Assembly: GCF_002240055.1 (NCBI RefSeq)
Contig: NZ_CP016753.1
Location: 1 to 64,000, forward strand
Source of the DNA: Leptotrichia sp. oral taxon 498
GTDB lineage: Bacteria; Fusobacteriota; Fusobacteriia; Fusobacteriales; Leptotrichiaceae
DNA: 64,000 nt
Reading direction: 5' to 3'
Shown here in pieces: positions 1-8,229 of the stretch (positions within the stretch are counted from its first letter, which is position 1; each line of letters starts with the position of its first letter). The position numbers and the translations under genes were made by a program. Below the pieces are notes generated by a model. It saw only the letters and a list, made by a program, of their open reading frames with translations. It ran no database searches and had not been told where the DNA came from.

Positions 1-1503
1 GATATAGAAATCATTTAAAAATTCACCTTTATCAGTAATTTTATTAAAATAAGTAGCTACATCATCTGTCCTTAAAAAATAAATTCCATTTTTATCTTCT
101 AAATAATAACCATTCCTATTTTGACTACTTAAATTCAAAATTTTAAAACTTTTAGAATCTAAATCTTCTTTTCTATGAGTTCCAAAATATACATTATTTT
201 TATCTTTTGAAAAATCATTATTTAACACTTCGAAAGTTTTTATATCAACACCTTTTATCAAAGGCTCTTTTTCAACAATCCAGCTTATATAAAATATATT
301 TTTATCATCTTTACTGTAATAATCATTTATCACTTCAAATGTATTAGGATTTGCACCTTTCAAAACTTTAACAACATTTTTTAAAGTATTATTTGTATCT
401 AAAATATGTGATGGATCTAATTGTATATAATATATATTTTTACTATCTTTTGCATAATATGAATTATCTTTTTTTAAATTATTTTTTCTTATAATTTTAA
501 AACTATTTGGATCAATTTCTTTTATTTTTTCGCCTAAATAATACACACCATCTTTATTTTTTATAAGTTTTTCTTCAATTATTTCAAAAATGCCATCAGT
601 ATTTTTTATTCTTTTTATATCCGAATCTGAATTTAAATTATAGTATATATTATTTTTATCAACAGCATAATATTCATTTAATTTTCTAAAAGTTTGGATA
701 TCTACTCCCTCTAACTTTTTCCCATTAGAATAAATGCTATTTTTATCTTTCACAATATCCTCTTTTACCTCAAATGTGTTAATATCTGCTCCTAACACTT
801 TTTTATCCTCATAATAAACATTATTTCTATCTTTCGCATAACCCCATCCTATTATTTCAAAACTATTTTTATCAGCTCCTTTAATTATCTTATCAAGATA
901 ATAAATTCCATTTTTATCTGATATATAGCTATCTGACAATTTTTTAAAACTTGCTTTATCAATAAACTTTAAAGGCTCTTCAAAATAATAAATATAATTC
1001 TTATCTCTTGTAAAAAAATCTCCTAAATCTTCAAAAGTTTCCTTATCATAGTGTCGATTTACATCAGGACTTCCAATCCAATATATACCGTTTTTATCCT
1101 TCACATAATTAATAAAATCATCTTTAGATTTTACAATTTTTACTGTATTTACATCCACATTGGGGAAATCAATTCCATTAATATAAACCGTATTTTTATC
1201 TTTCGCCACATTTCCTTCCAAAATTTCAAATGTTTTTATATCTACTTCATTATCTCCATTTTGTTTTTTCACCGTTTCTCCATTATAATAAATAGTTCCT
1301 TTATCTCTTGCATACCCATCTTTTAATATTTTAAAACTTTCCACATCAGGTAAAAATTTATTGTACTGACTGACTACCCCATTTACATATTTCACGACAA
1401 GTTCATCATCCCAATAAACTTTTCCATCTTTAATCGTATATTCTGCAAATCCAATATTTCCAATTAAAATAATTAATCCTAACATTCTAAAAAATTTTTT
1501 CAT
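1..1503 (-). CDS. DKNYY-repeat exported protein (3' end outside window)
   Basis: A long open frame on the minus strand starts at 1503 behind a good AAGGAG site and is still open at base 1, so the C-terminus is missing. The first ~20 residues form a signal peptide (lysine pair, hydrophobic core, GFA|EY cut). The rest is built from at least 13 repeats of about 30-40 residues around the core DKNxIYY, usually followed by a segment such as 'D..TFEVL'. This matches the DKNYY family of surface or periplasmic repeat proteins, whose function is not known. Neighbouring genes give no clue. The repeat identity is clear; any role would be guesswork. Confidence 0.8.
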   Translation of the reverse strand, partial: MKKFFRMLGLIILIGNIGFAEYTIKDGKVYWDDELVVKYVNGVVSQYNKFLPDVESFKILKDGYARDKGTIYYNGETVKKQNGDNEVDIKTFEILEGNVAKDKNTVYINGIDFPNVDVNTVKIVKSKDDFINYVKDKNGIYWIGSPDVNRHYDKETFEDLGDFFTRDKNYIYYFEEPLKFIDKASFKKLSDSYISDKNGIYYLDKIIKGADKNSFEIIGWGYAKDRNNVYYEDKKVLGADINTFEVKEDIVKDKNSIYSNGKKLEGVDIQTFRKLNEYYAVDKNNIYYNLNSDSDIKRIKNTDGIFEIIEEKLIKNKDGVYYLGEKIKEIDPNSFKIIRKNNLKKDNSYYAKDSKNIYYIQLDPSHILDTNNTLKNVVKVLKGANPNTFEVINDYYSKDDKNIFYISWIVEKEPLIKGVDIKTFEVLNNDFSKDKNNVYFGTHRKEDLDSKSFKILNLSSQNRNGYYLEDKNGIYFLRTDDVATYFNKITDKGEFLNDFYI

Positions 1504-1542
1504 AAACACCATTCTCCTTCATCAAAAATCATTTAATAAACA

Positions 1543-1567
1543 GAAAAAGACTGAAATAATCAGTCTT
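1543..1567 (-). terminator. Rho-independent terminator
   Basis: Perfect 8-bp stem (AAGACTGA / TCAGTCTT, 5-base loop) followed on the minus strand by a short T run. It lies just past the stop of the 1578-1886 gene and before the DKNYY gene. Confidence 0.75.
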
Positions 1568-1577
1568 ATCCAATAAA

Positions 1578-1886
1578 TTAATCTAAAAATGTTGTATTTT
1601 TTACTTTCCACTGTTCCAGTTTTATGTGCACCCAAAAACCGTATATTCCAAATGTCACTACTATTAACAATAACCATTTTATCCAATTTCCAAATAATCC
1701 TACTGCAGTTCCGTTGAATTTCAGTCTTCTTCCTTCTATAACAGTATGGTTTATTTTCCAGCCATAAATCATGCACAAAGCCCAAGGATAACAAATTCCA
1801 AATGTACATGATGTTATTAGACTTCCCAGAATAATCCATCCAACATAACTTAATAGCCCTCCATCGAAATGACTTCTATTTTCCAA
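1578..1886 (-). CDS. DUF898-like small membrane protein
   Basis: A 102-residue protein with two hydrophobic stretches (about residues 10-45 and 65-88) and the pattern GxxxxxCTxGICYPWALC ... ING.R..F.G....LFG..IKW. This resembles the conserved half of DUF898/YjgN-type inner-membrane proteins of unknown function. The start is a TTG only four or five bases after a GAGGAGG site. It is followed by a clear terminator, so it is probably the last gene of its transcript. The family match is from memory of the motif pattern and is moderate. Confidence 0.65.
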   Translation of the reverse strand: MENRSHFDGGLLSYVGWIILGSLITSCTFGICYPWALCMIYGWKINHTVIEGRRLKFNGTAVGLFGNWIKWLLLIVVTFGIYGFWVHIKLEQWKVKNTTFLD

Positions 1887-1968
1887 ATTTCCTCCTCACA
1901 ATATATTTTTTTGTCAGTAACATAAAAAATGTCAATTTCCCAAAGAGTTTATATTACTAATTTTTTTA

Positions 1969-2442
1969 TTATCTATTTTTTTTCAAATAATTAATAAGTT
2001 CTTGTTTATTATATTCATTTTTTTCTTTCAATATTTTTAACGAAATTGACAAAAACTTAAATGCATCAGCAATCCATCTTGTTTCTTCAGAAATATAAAT
2101 TATTGCTTTTTCAAACATGTTTTGTGATTTTTCTACAAGTTTTAACTGCTCACTGTTTAATTTGTTTAAAATATTCCCATAATTATCTAAAAATTCATAT
2201 TTTTTCTTAAAATTATATTTGACTGTTTCTTTTCCATTCATCATCGCAATAATGTGCCCTTCAATCACAACTTCGACTTTTCCTTGAAATAAGCTTAAAA
2301 AATCACACTCTTGAACATTTAATAATTTTTCTAATCTTGGTAAGTTTTCCACTGTCGAATTTTCATCGAAAAAGATTTCATCAACAAGTCCTTCTTTCCA
2401 AATGTTTAATTCTACTTCTGTTTTATCATTTTTTAAAATCAT
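1969..2442 (-). CDS. hypothetical protein, 157 aa
   Basis: I do not recognise this family. The protein is soluble, has no signal peptide or membrane segment, and is rich in Lys/Glu. The N-terminal half looks beta-rich with the segment 'KVEVVIEGHIIAMMNGKETV'. The C-terminal half is predicted helical. The start at 2442 follows GAAGGA at a normal distance. The gene lies 83 bp upstream of the DUF898-like gene in the same direction and could be co-transcribed with it. Confidence 0.7.
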   Translation of the reverse strand: MILKNDKTEVELNIWKEGLVDEIFFDENSTVENLPRLEKLLNVQECDFLSLFQGKVEVVIEGHIIAMMNGKETVKYNFKKKYEFLDNYGNILNKLNSEQLKLVEKSQNMFEKAIIYISEETRWIADAFKFLSISLKILKEKNEYNKQELINYLKKNR

Positions 2443-2588
2443 CTCAATCCTTCCTTTCTTTTTCTTTTCTTCTCTTCTTTTTTTTATATAAATTATAATT
2501 TGAGAATATTCTAATTTTAAAAATAATACCAGCTATTCTATTAATGTAATTGTTATATCACATTATTAATACATTGTCAATTAATGAT

Positions 2589-2612
2589 AAAAAAAAGAGC
2601 TCTAAGAACTCT
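2589..2612 (-). terminator. tRNA-Lys terminator
   Basis: On the minus strand, AGAGTTC-TTA-GAGCTCT forms a 7-bp stem with one G:T pair and is followed by a run of T. It lies 26 bp beyond the CCA end of the tRNA-Lys gene. Confidence 0.8.
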
Positions 2613-2637
2613 CATCAACATATTTATAAAATTTTGA

Positions 2638-2714
2638 TGGTGGGACCGGTGGGGATCGAACCCACAACCTACCGATTAAGAGTCGGTTGCTCTGACCAGT
2701 TGAGCTACGGTCCC
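2638..2714 (-). tRNA. tRNA-Lys (anticodon CUU)
   Basis: Full cloverleaf on the minus strand. The acceptor stem is GGGACCG / CGGTCCC with encoded ACCA. The D-arm is GCTC...GAGC, the anticodon stem ACCGA / TCGGT holds loop CTCTTAA (anticodon CTT, reads AAG), and the T-arm is GTGGG-TTCGATC-CCCAC. The CCA end is encoded. Confidence 0.97.
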
Positions 2715-2740
2715 ATAAAAAACTTTAAAACAACATGACC

Positions 2741-2769
2741 ATATTATCATAATTTATCATTTTTGTCAA
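2741..2769 (-). promoter_or_regulatory. promoter of tRNA-Lys
   Basis: Minus strand: TTGACA, 17-bp spacer, TAATAT, with the -10 box about 27 bp upstream of the mature 5' end. This is close to the sigma70 consensus, as expected for a stable RNA gene. Confidence 0.8.
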
Positions 2770-2803
2770 GGATTCTATAAATTTTTTCTAAAAAGAAATT
2801 TTC

Positions 2804-2849
2804 AAATCTCTCACAAGTAAATGATTTTCATTATAAAAGTGAGAGATTT
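2804..2849. terminator. bidirectional terminator-like hairpin
   Basis: An 11-bp perfect stem (AAATCTCTCAC / GTGAGAGATTT) with a ~24-base loop and T-rich flanks on both sides. It sits 46 bp beyond the stop of the tannase-like gene and would end that transcript before the tRNA promoter. Confidence 0.75.
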
Positions 2850-2894
2850 TTTTCTAATACTTATTTATTAAACTTTTATTTATTTTTTTAATTT

Positions 2895-4499
2895 CTATTT
2901 CCCTTCAGCTACAACTTTATCCATCCATCTGAATAATTCATCTAGATCATAATCCCCCGAATGCGGTGTCGCCCAAGGTGATGCAAAATCAACTTTTTTC
3001 CCAAGATTTTCCAATTTTATGGCAAGTATCGCAGGTATTGCAAGTGAAGTATCTTTGTCAACTGCACCGTGTCTTATTCTCCAATATTTCACTTTTGAAC
3101 TTCCAATATAATTCATTGGATTCATCATTTTTATAATTTTCTTATCAGCCATTGTTCCATTTACTGACGAATGTTCCAGCATATATTCTGTAAAATGCTT
3201 ATTATTTGTAGTTTCATCTCCAAATTCATTATTTTCTCCTGTCGATAAATCTACATTATCAAAAGCTCCTGGCGTTTTTTGTCTACCCATGTAAGCAATA
3301 TATTTATCATAATCTAAATCTACGACTTTTCCATTTTTTATTGTTAAAAAGTCAAATTCTGATAAATCAGTTCCTTTTTTCAAAGCCACATTTGCAGAAT
3401 CAATATAATACTGCTTAATTTGATTTTTAAAGCTTCCATTTCCATCTTTATCCAACGTTAAAAGTTTACCGTTTTTGTCCTTCAATTTTAAACTATTCAC
3501 ATAATCAGGAAACATTTTTTTCAAATCATTTGAACGTAAAATTTCATTATCAGTCAACGTACCCTCAGTGTATTTTCTTTCCACATTGTAATCTAGCATT
3601 GAAATTTCTATCTTTTTATATGTTTTCACATCGTTAAACATCCATTCATAAGCTGTATTTGCATTTTCTAAATTAGTTATTGGACAATAAGCTGAAACTG
3701 CGTAAATATCATCTCTAGCCTTCAATGCTCCAATTTCCTTCAAATAAGGCTCGTAATCTTTACTATTTCCAGTTGCACCTAACAGAGCTGAAACTGCTCC
3801 TCCAGCACTTGTCCCATTAGAAATAATTCTGTCAGCTCTACCAGGCATTTTATTATCATTATAACGTAAATATCTCACAGCTGCCTTTAAATCTACAATT
3901 ACAGCAGGTGCCTTTCCAATATATTTCCCATCTTTTTCCAAAGTTCTACCTCTAGCTCCAGGACTTGCCACAACATATCCATTTGACAATGCAACTAATG
4001 AAGCATCAGGTTTTCCATCTCTTCCATTTCCAGGCACTCCAGCCGCTCCAGGCATATATCCTCCAACTGTATTTGGAAAAAATATTGGTGCAGTTTTTGC
4101 ATTATATTTTCCAACTGATTTATTTTTAAAATATTCTTCTGGAATATAGATATTTATAGTTTGATAAGCAATGTCAACTGGTTTTACAACATAAACTATA
4201 TTTTCATAAGCACGATAAGTAATGGTTTTTCCATTAACAGTTGCTGTTTTTATCGTATAATTTTTATTTGCATCAAAATTTAAATTGTAACCATTTTCTG
4301 TTTTATTCGTTATCATATCTTCGGTTATTGCTTTTTTATTCATAGGTGCTCCCATTTTTGGCTTTTTATCTTCATTCTTATTTACTTCAACATTTTTCTG
4401 ATATTTACTGGAATCTGCTAACCCTCTTTCATTGTCCGTAGCCATTGAAAAAGCTGAAATTAATAAACTTAATATAATTAATTTTTTTCCCATATTCAT
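2895..4499 (-). CDS. subtype B tannase-like alpha/beta hydrolase, exported
   Basis: The reading frame extends upstream, but AAGGAG lies directly before an internal ATG at 4499, giving 534 residues with a signal peptide (KKLIILSLLISAFSMA). The nucleophile elbow GTSAGG (Ser ~231), the segment 'CPITNLENA..AYEW', the late 'RHGAVDKDTS' (Asp ~481/483) and 'TPHSGDYD' (His ~513) match the catalytic triad layout of lactobacillal tannase TanLp1. Such enzymes hydrolyse galloyl or related aromatic esters. Substrate here is inferred only; a broader feruloyl or other esterase role is possible. It has its own strong promoter and terminator, so it is likely monocistronic. Confidence 0.8.
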   Translation of the reverse strand: MNMGKKLIILSLLISAFSMATDNERGLADSSKYQKNVEVNKNEDKKPKMGAPMNKKAITEDMITNKTENGYNLNFDANKNYTIKTATVNGKTITYRAYENIVYVVKPVDIAYQTINIYIPEEYFKNKSVGKYNAKTAPIFFPNTVGGYMPGAAGVPGNGRDGKPDASLVALSNGYVVASPGARGRTLEKDGKYIGKAPAVIVDLKAAVRYLRYNDNKMPGRADRIISNGTSAGGAVSALLGATGNSKDYEPYLKEIGALKARDDIYAVSAYCPITNLENANTAYEWMFNDVKTYKKIEISMLDYNVERKYTEGTLTDNEILRSNDLKKMFPDYVNSLKLKDKNGKLLTLDKDGNGSFKNQIKQYYIDSANVALKKGTDLSEFDFLTIKNGKVVDLDYDKYIAYMGRQKTPGAFDNVDLSTGENNEFGDETTNNKHFTEYMLEHSSVNGTMADKKIIKMMNPMNYIGSSKVKYWRIRHGAVDKDTSLAIPAILAIKLENLGKKVDFASPWATPHSGDYDLDELFRWMDKVVAEGK

Positions 4500-4540
4500 A
4501 AATTCTCCTTCTACTTTATTTATAAACAAAATTTGACTTT

Positions 4541-4568
4541 ATTATACTCTGTTTTAATTTTTTGTCAA
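4541..4568 (-). promoter_or_regulatory. promoter of tannase-like gene
   Basis: Minus strand: TTGACA, 16-bp spacer, TATAAT; both hexamers are full consensus. The -10 is 41 bp upstream of the chosen ATG, which supports the shorter start at 4499. Confidence 0.8.
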
Positions 4569-4603
4569 TAAATTTACTTTTTTATTTTTCTAAAATTTAT
4601 AAA

Positions 4604-4643
4604 AAAAAATTCAAATTTTATATTTCAAAAACTTGAATTTTTT
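4604..4643 (-). terminator. terminator after AEC transporter
   Basis: AAAAATTCAA ... TTGAATTTTT stem of about 10 bp with a ~19-base loop and T runs on both sides, 33 bp past the transporter stop codon. The stem is AT-only in part, so strength is moderate. Confidence 0.6.
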
Positions 4644-4675
4644 TATTTATTAAATTTTTTAAATTTATTTTAATT

Positions 4676-5638
4676 TTATAAAAATTTTAAAATTGTCATA
4701 AGTAAAGGTACTACTATTATAAATAAAATTGTACTTGTTGTTACGACATTTGTGGCATATCCAATATCCCCTTTTGTTTCATTTGTTAATATTGGAAGTG
4801 CTGCAAATACTGGTGTTGCTGACTGAATTACATATGTATTTAAATCATTTCTAGTTATGTTTATATAATGTCCTGCCAATTTCACTAAAACTATCATTAC
4901 AACTGAAGAAATTATAAATCTTCCGATTAGCGCCAAAACTGTATCTTTGTCAAATCTTATGCTGTGAAGTCCTGCGTCAGCTAATACAATTCCGATGTAT
5001 AAAAGTGCAAGTGGAGTGACTATTTCTCCAACATAGTCAAGCGTGTTAAATATTGGCTTAGGTATTTCCACTTTTAATGCCAAAAATATGAATGATATTA
5101 CAAATGCTACAAGTGCGGGCGACAACAATTTTTTCCAGTTGATTCCGCTTCTTTTTCTATTTTTTGAATCCACTTCCATAGGATCATTTTCCAAAAAAAT
5201 GTATCCCAAAGTCCAAATTGATATAGTATTTGTAATATAATACATTAAATAATATGGTAAGCTTTGCTCTCCAAAAAGTGCAATATTTAATGGCATTCCA
5301 ATAAAAATGGTATTACCATTTACGACAGCGTTGTAAAACGCACCACGACGACCATCTCTCATCTTTACCGCCTTTATCATTAAATAAGCGACTAAATAAC
5401 CTATAATTACTGACAAAAATGTGAAAATAAGCCTATTTGACAAGTTTTCCAATACTTCTAATTTCAGATATTTGAATACTGAAACAAATATTGAAGCGGG
5501 TAATGATACATTCATAATTAATTTTGACACATTTTCACTGAATGTATGATGAAACCAGTGTCTTTTTTTTAGTACGTAACCTAATGCGATTATGAATATA
5601 ACGGGAAAAATACTTCCCAGCGATGTAAAAAATACCAT
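4676..5638 (-). CDS. AEC family transporter (auxin-efflux-carrier type)
   Basis: A 320-residue membrane protein with about ten hydrophobic segments in two five-helix halves, the layout of the AEC/BART superfamily. Bacterial members export or import small organic acids or amino acids; the substrate cannot be read from sequence. The start is the ATG at 5638 directly after AGAGGAGA; the upstream in-frame TTG overlaps this site and is rejected. It has its own promoter (TTGATT-N17-TATACT) and a terminator, so it appears to be transcribed alone. Confidence 0.85.
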   Translation of the reverse strand: MVFFTSLGSIFPVIFIIALGYVLKKRHWFHHTFSENVSKLIMNVSLPASIFVSVFKYLKLEVLENLSNRLIFTFLSVIIGYLVAYLMIKAVKMRDGRRGAFYNAVVNGNTIFIGMPLNIALFGEQSLPYYLMYYITNTISIWTLGYIFLENDPMEVDSKNRKRSGINWKKLLSPALVAFVISFIFLALKVEIPKPIFNTLDYVGEIVTPLALLYIGIVLADAGLHSIRFDKDTVLALIGRFIISSVVMIVLVKLAGHYINITRNDLNTYVIQSATPVFAALPILTNETKGDIGYATNVVTTSTILFIIVVPLLMTILKFL

Positions 5639-5678
5639 TTTTTCTCCTCTCAAAATATTAAATTTTTTTTACAAAAAC

Positions 5679-5707
5679 AGTATAACACTATAAAAAAATA
5701 AAATCAA
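5679..5707 (-). promoter_or_regulatory. promoter of AEC transporter
   Basis: Minus strand: TTGATT, 17-bp spacer, TATACT, about 40 bp upstream of the ATG. It starts right beside the glnN terminator, which marks the boundary between two transcripts. Confidence 0.65.
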
Positions 5708-5710
5708 GAT

Positions 5711-5745
5711 AAAAAAATAAGGAGAGAGAAATTTTCTCCCCTTAT
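5711..5745 (-). terminator. glnN terminator
   Basis: On the minus strand ATAAGG...CCTTAT closes an inner GAGA/TCTC stem and is followed by seven T. It begins 9 bp after the glnN stop. Confidence 0.8.
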
Positions 5746-5753
5746 ATTTTTCA

Positions 5754-7859
5754 TTATAATTTAAATAATAAATCAGTATATGTTGGGAATTTCCATAAGT
5801 CTTTATCAATAACTTTTTCCAAATTATCACAAGGAACTCTCAATGCTTCAAGTCCTGATACTAATTTTTCTTTTGCTAAATCAGTTTGTTTAGGAAGATC
5901 TTCCTCGTTTGAAACTCTTGCAATTTCTTTTTCAAGTGATTTTGTTTCTTTTCTTAATGCTGTTACATTTGATAAAACATCTTTTAACAATTCTTCCTGC
6001 TCTTTTATAAAGGCTTTTCCATATTTTGAATTTTTTTCAATGTGGTCTGCCAATAAATTTGAAAATTTTAGCGCTGATGGCAAAATATTTTTGTTTACAA
6101 TGTCAATTAATGTTCTTGATTCAATGCTAAGCTGTTTTACATATCTTTCAGCATAAGCGTTATATCTTGCTAATGATTCTTGTTCTGACAACATTCCAAT
6201 TTCATCTACTAATTCCAAAATTTCTGGCTCAATCATTTTTCTAAGTGCTGTGTTTGCAGAAACTTCGTTTGTAAGCCCTCTTCTTTTTGCTTCTTTAACC
6301 CATTCTTCGCTGTAGCCATTACCGTTGAAAATAATTCTGTGGTGTTTTTTGTAGGCATTTGCGATGATTTCGTTTATTACTTTTGGCAAAGTTTTTTCTG
6401 TCGCTTTTTCAAGTTTATCAGCATACTCTGACAATACTTTTCCAACTGCTGCATTTATTACTGCCGCTGTTGTTGCTGGAGTTGAGCTTGAACCTGGCAT
6501 TCTAAATTCAAATTTATTTCCTGTGAAGGCAAAAGGTGAAGTTCTGTTTCTGTCTCCTGCGTCCATGCTGAATGTTGGCAGCACATCAACTGATAAGTTT
6601 ACTTCTGAAGCTTCTGACACAGGTGCGTCTTTTTTGTTGGCAATATTATCTAAAATTGTTGTCAATTCGTCGCCTAAAAAGATTGAGATAATTGCTGGAG
6701 GCGCTTCGTGTCCTCCTAATCTGTGGTCATTTGTAGCAGTTGCAGTCGAATATCTTAACATTGGATAATATCTATCCACAGCTTCAATTACAGCAGATAC
6801 AAAAATTAAAAATTTTTTATTTGTTTTAGGATCTTTTCCAGGACTAAACAGGTTTTTCCCGTCATCAGTTCCAAGCGACCAGTTGTTATGTTTTCCTGAA
6901 CCGTTTACGCCGTCAAAAGGTTTTTCGTGAAGTAATGCCACCAAATCGTGTTTTAATGCAGTTTTTTCAATTGTTTCCATTATAATCTGGTTTTGGTCTG
7001 AAGCCAAGTTTGCAACTGAAAATAACGGTGCAACTTCAAATTGGTTTGGTGCAACCTCATTATGTCTAGTTTTTGATGGAATTCCTAATTTCCAAAGTTC
7101 TACATCGACATCACTCATAAAGTTTATAACTTTATCTTTAATTTTTCCAAAGTAGTGGTCGTTTAATTCCTGACCTTTTGGTGCAGGAGCTCCAAATAAT
7201 GTTCTTCCAGTAAGAAGTAAATCATCTCTTGCTTCAAACATTTCTTTTTTAACCAAGAAATATTCCTGTTCAACTCCAAGTGTGTTAAATACATGTTTTG
7301 AAGTTGTATTTCCCAATGCTCTTAATACTCTTAACGATTGTTCACTTATATATTTCATTGTTCTTAGCAAAGGAACTTTCTTATCCAGAGCTTCACCTGT
7401 AAATGAAATAAATGCAGTTGGAATGTATAATGTAACTCCATTTTTATTTTCTCTTATGAATGGATATGAACTTGTATCCCAAATTGTATACCCTCTTGCT
7501 TCAAATGTGCTACGAAGACCTCCATTTGGAAATGATGAAGCATCAGGTTCACCTTTTATCAAATTGCTTCCTGAAAATTTGTAAATTAATTCTTCACTTT
7601 CTGTTGGTTCCAAAAATGAGTCGTGTTTTTCAGCTGTCAAGTCTGTTAGTGGCTGAAACCAGTGACAGTAGTGAGTTGCTCCTCTTTTAGTTGCCCAGTC
7701 TTTTATAGCATTTGCAATTACTTCTGCTGTTTCTTTTGATAATTCCGTTTTACCAAGCTGTGATGCTTTAAATTCTTTGAAAACTTCTTTAGAAACTCTT
7801 TTTTTAAGGTTGCTGTCCCTAAAGACATTCTCTCCAAAACTTTTCATAGCATTTTCCAT
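5754..7859 (-). CDS. glnN: glutamine synthetase type III
   Basis: The protein has 701 residues, the length of GSIII enzymes (GlnN), which join ammonia to glutamate with ATP and work as cytoplasmic dodecamers. Visible family landmarks are 'GVEQEYFLV', 'PSKTRHNEVAPNQFE', 'HEKPFDGVNGSGKHNNWS', 'ATATNDHRLGGHEAPPA' and 'RNRTSPFAFTGNKFEFR', covering the ammonium, glutamate and metal sites. GSIII is usual in Fusobacteria, Bacteroidetes and Clostridia. The ATG follows AGAGGT. It is transcribed divergently from gltBD, forming the full GS-GOGAT route at one locus, and has a 5' leader of about 117 nt. Confidence 0.97.
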   Translation of the reverse strand: MENAMKSFGENVFRDSNLKKRVSKEVFKEFKASQLGKTELSKETAEVIANAIKDWATKRGATHYCHWFQPLTDLTAEKHDSFLEPTESEELIYKFSGSNLIKGEPDASSFPNGGLRSTFEARGYTIWDTSSYPFIRENKNGVTLYIPTAFISFTGEALDKKVPLLRTMKYISEQSLRVLRALGNTTSKHVFNTLGVEQEYFLVKKEMFEARDDLLLTGRTLFGAPAPKGQELNDHYFGKIKDKVINFMSDVDVELWKLGIPSKTRHNEVAPNQFEVAPLFSVANLASDQNQIIMETIEKTALKHDLVALLHEKPFDGVNGSGKHNNWSLGTDDGKNLFSPGKDPKTNKKFLIFVSAVIEAVDRYYPMLRYSTATATNDHRLGGHEAPPAIISIFLGDELTTILDNIANKKDAPVSEASEVNLSVDVLPTFSMDAGDRNRTSPFAFTGNKFEFRMPGSSSTPATTAAVINAAVGKVLSEYADKLEKATEKTLPKVINEIIANAYKKHHRIIFNGNGYSEEWVKEAKRRGLTNEVSANTALRKMIEPEILELVDEIGMLSEQESLARYNAYAERYVKQLSIESRTLIDIVNKNILPSALKFSNLLADHIEKNSKYGKAFIKEQEELLKDVLSNVTALRKETKSLEKEIARVSNEEDLPKQTDLAKEKLVSGLEALRVPCDNLEKVIDKDLWKFPTYTDLLFKL

Positions 7860-7912
7860 AAATTTACCTCTTTCCTAATTTTTTAAGATTTTCATTTTTT
7901 GTAAGATTGAAA

Positions 7913-7998
7913 ATGTGTAAGAACAATTTAAGATGTGTAAAATACACTTTTCTAAAACTCTTTCAAAACTATTCATAAGCTTATTATACAATGTGTAA
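7913..7998. promoter_or_regulatory. direct repeats ATGTGTAA in the glnN promoter/leader
   Basis: Three identical 8-mers ATGTGTAA (plus-strand reading) at 7913, 7933 and 7991. The last lies in the spacer of the glnN promoter and the other two in the leader, 20 bp apart. The middle copy extends into a palindrome GTGTA-AAA-TACAC (7935-7947). The arrangement suggests a binding site for a nitrogen-responsive regulator, but no known consensus is matched. Inference only. Confidence 0.4.
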
Positions 7999-8011
7999 AA
8001 TTATAAGTCAA
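7983..8011 (-). promoter_or_regulatory. glnN promoter
   Basis: Minus strand: TTGACT, 17-bp spacer, TATAAT. The predicted start of RNA near 7976 leaves a leader of ~117 nt before the glnN ATG. Confidence 0.75.
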
Positions 8012-8125
8012 ATGAAAATTTTGATAATATTTTATTTTTCAAATATCTTTTTAAACCCACTATTTATCGTATTTTTTACTATTCATAAAAAATTATTACT
8101 TTGGAACTCAAATTTTTTTTTATAT

Positions 8126-8154
8126 TTGCAAAATGATTTTGTGAAATGTATAAT
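8126..8154 (+). promoter_or_regulatory. gltB promoter
   Basis: TTGCAA, exactly 17 bp, TATAAT on the plus strand, giving a leader of about 68 nt. It points away from the glnN promoter, and the two -35 boxes are ~115 bp apart. Confidence 0.75.
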
Positions 8155-8193
8155 TGGTTCATCTATACAAGGCTAAAATATTTTTTTAAAATA

Positions 8194-8212
8194 TTTTAGA
8201 TAGAATCTAAAA
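8194..8212 (+). promoter_or_regulatory. hairpin just before the gltB ribosome site
   Basis: A perfect 8-bp stem TTTTAGAT-AGA-ATCTAAAA ends 4 bp before the GGAGGT site of gltB (8217-8222). It could shield the ribosome site or serve as an operator; no T run follows, so it is not a terminator. Confidence 0.45.
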
Positions 8213-8229
8213 CATTGGAGGTACAGACT

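Noticed and set aside
7991-8176. 61-codon frame between glnN and gltB
   Set aside because: It covers both promoters and lacks a ribosome site; phenylalanine/isoleucine-rich composition reflects AT-rich noncoding DNA.
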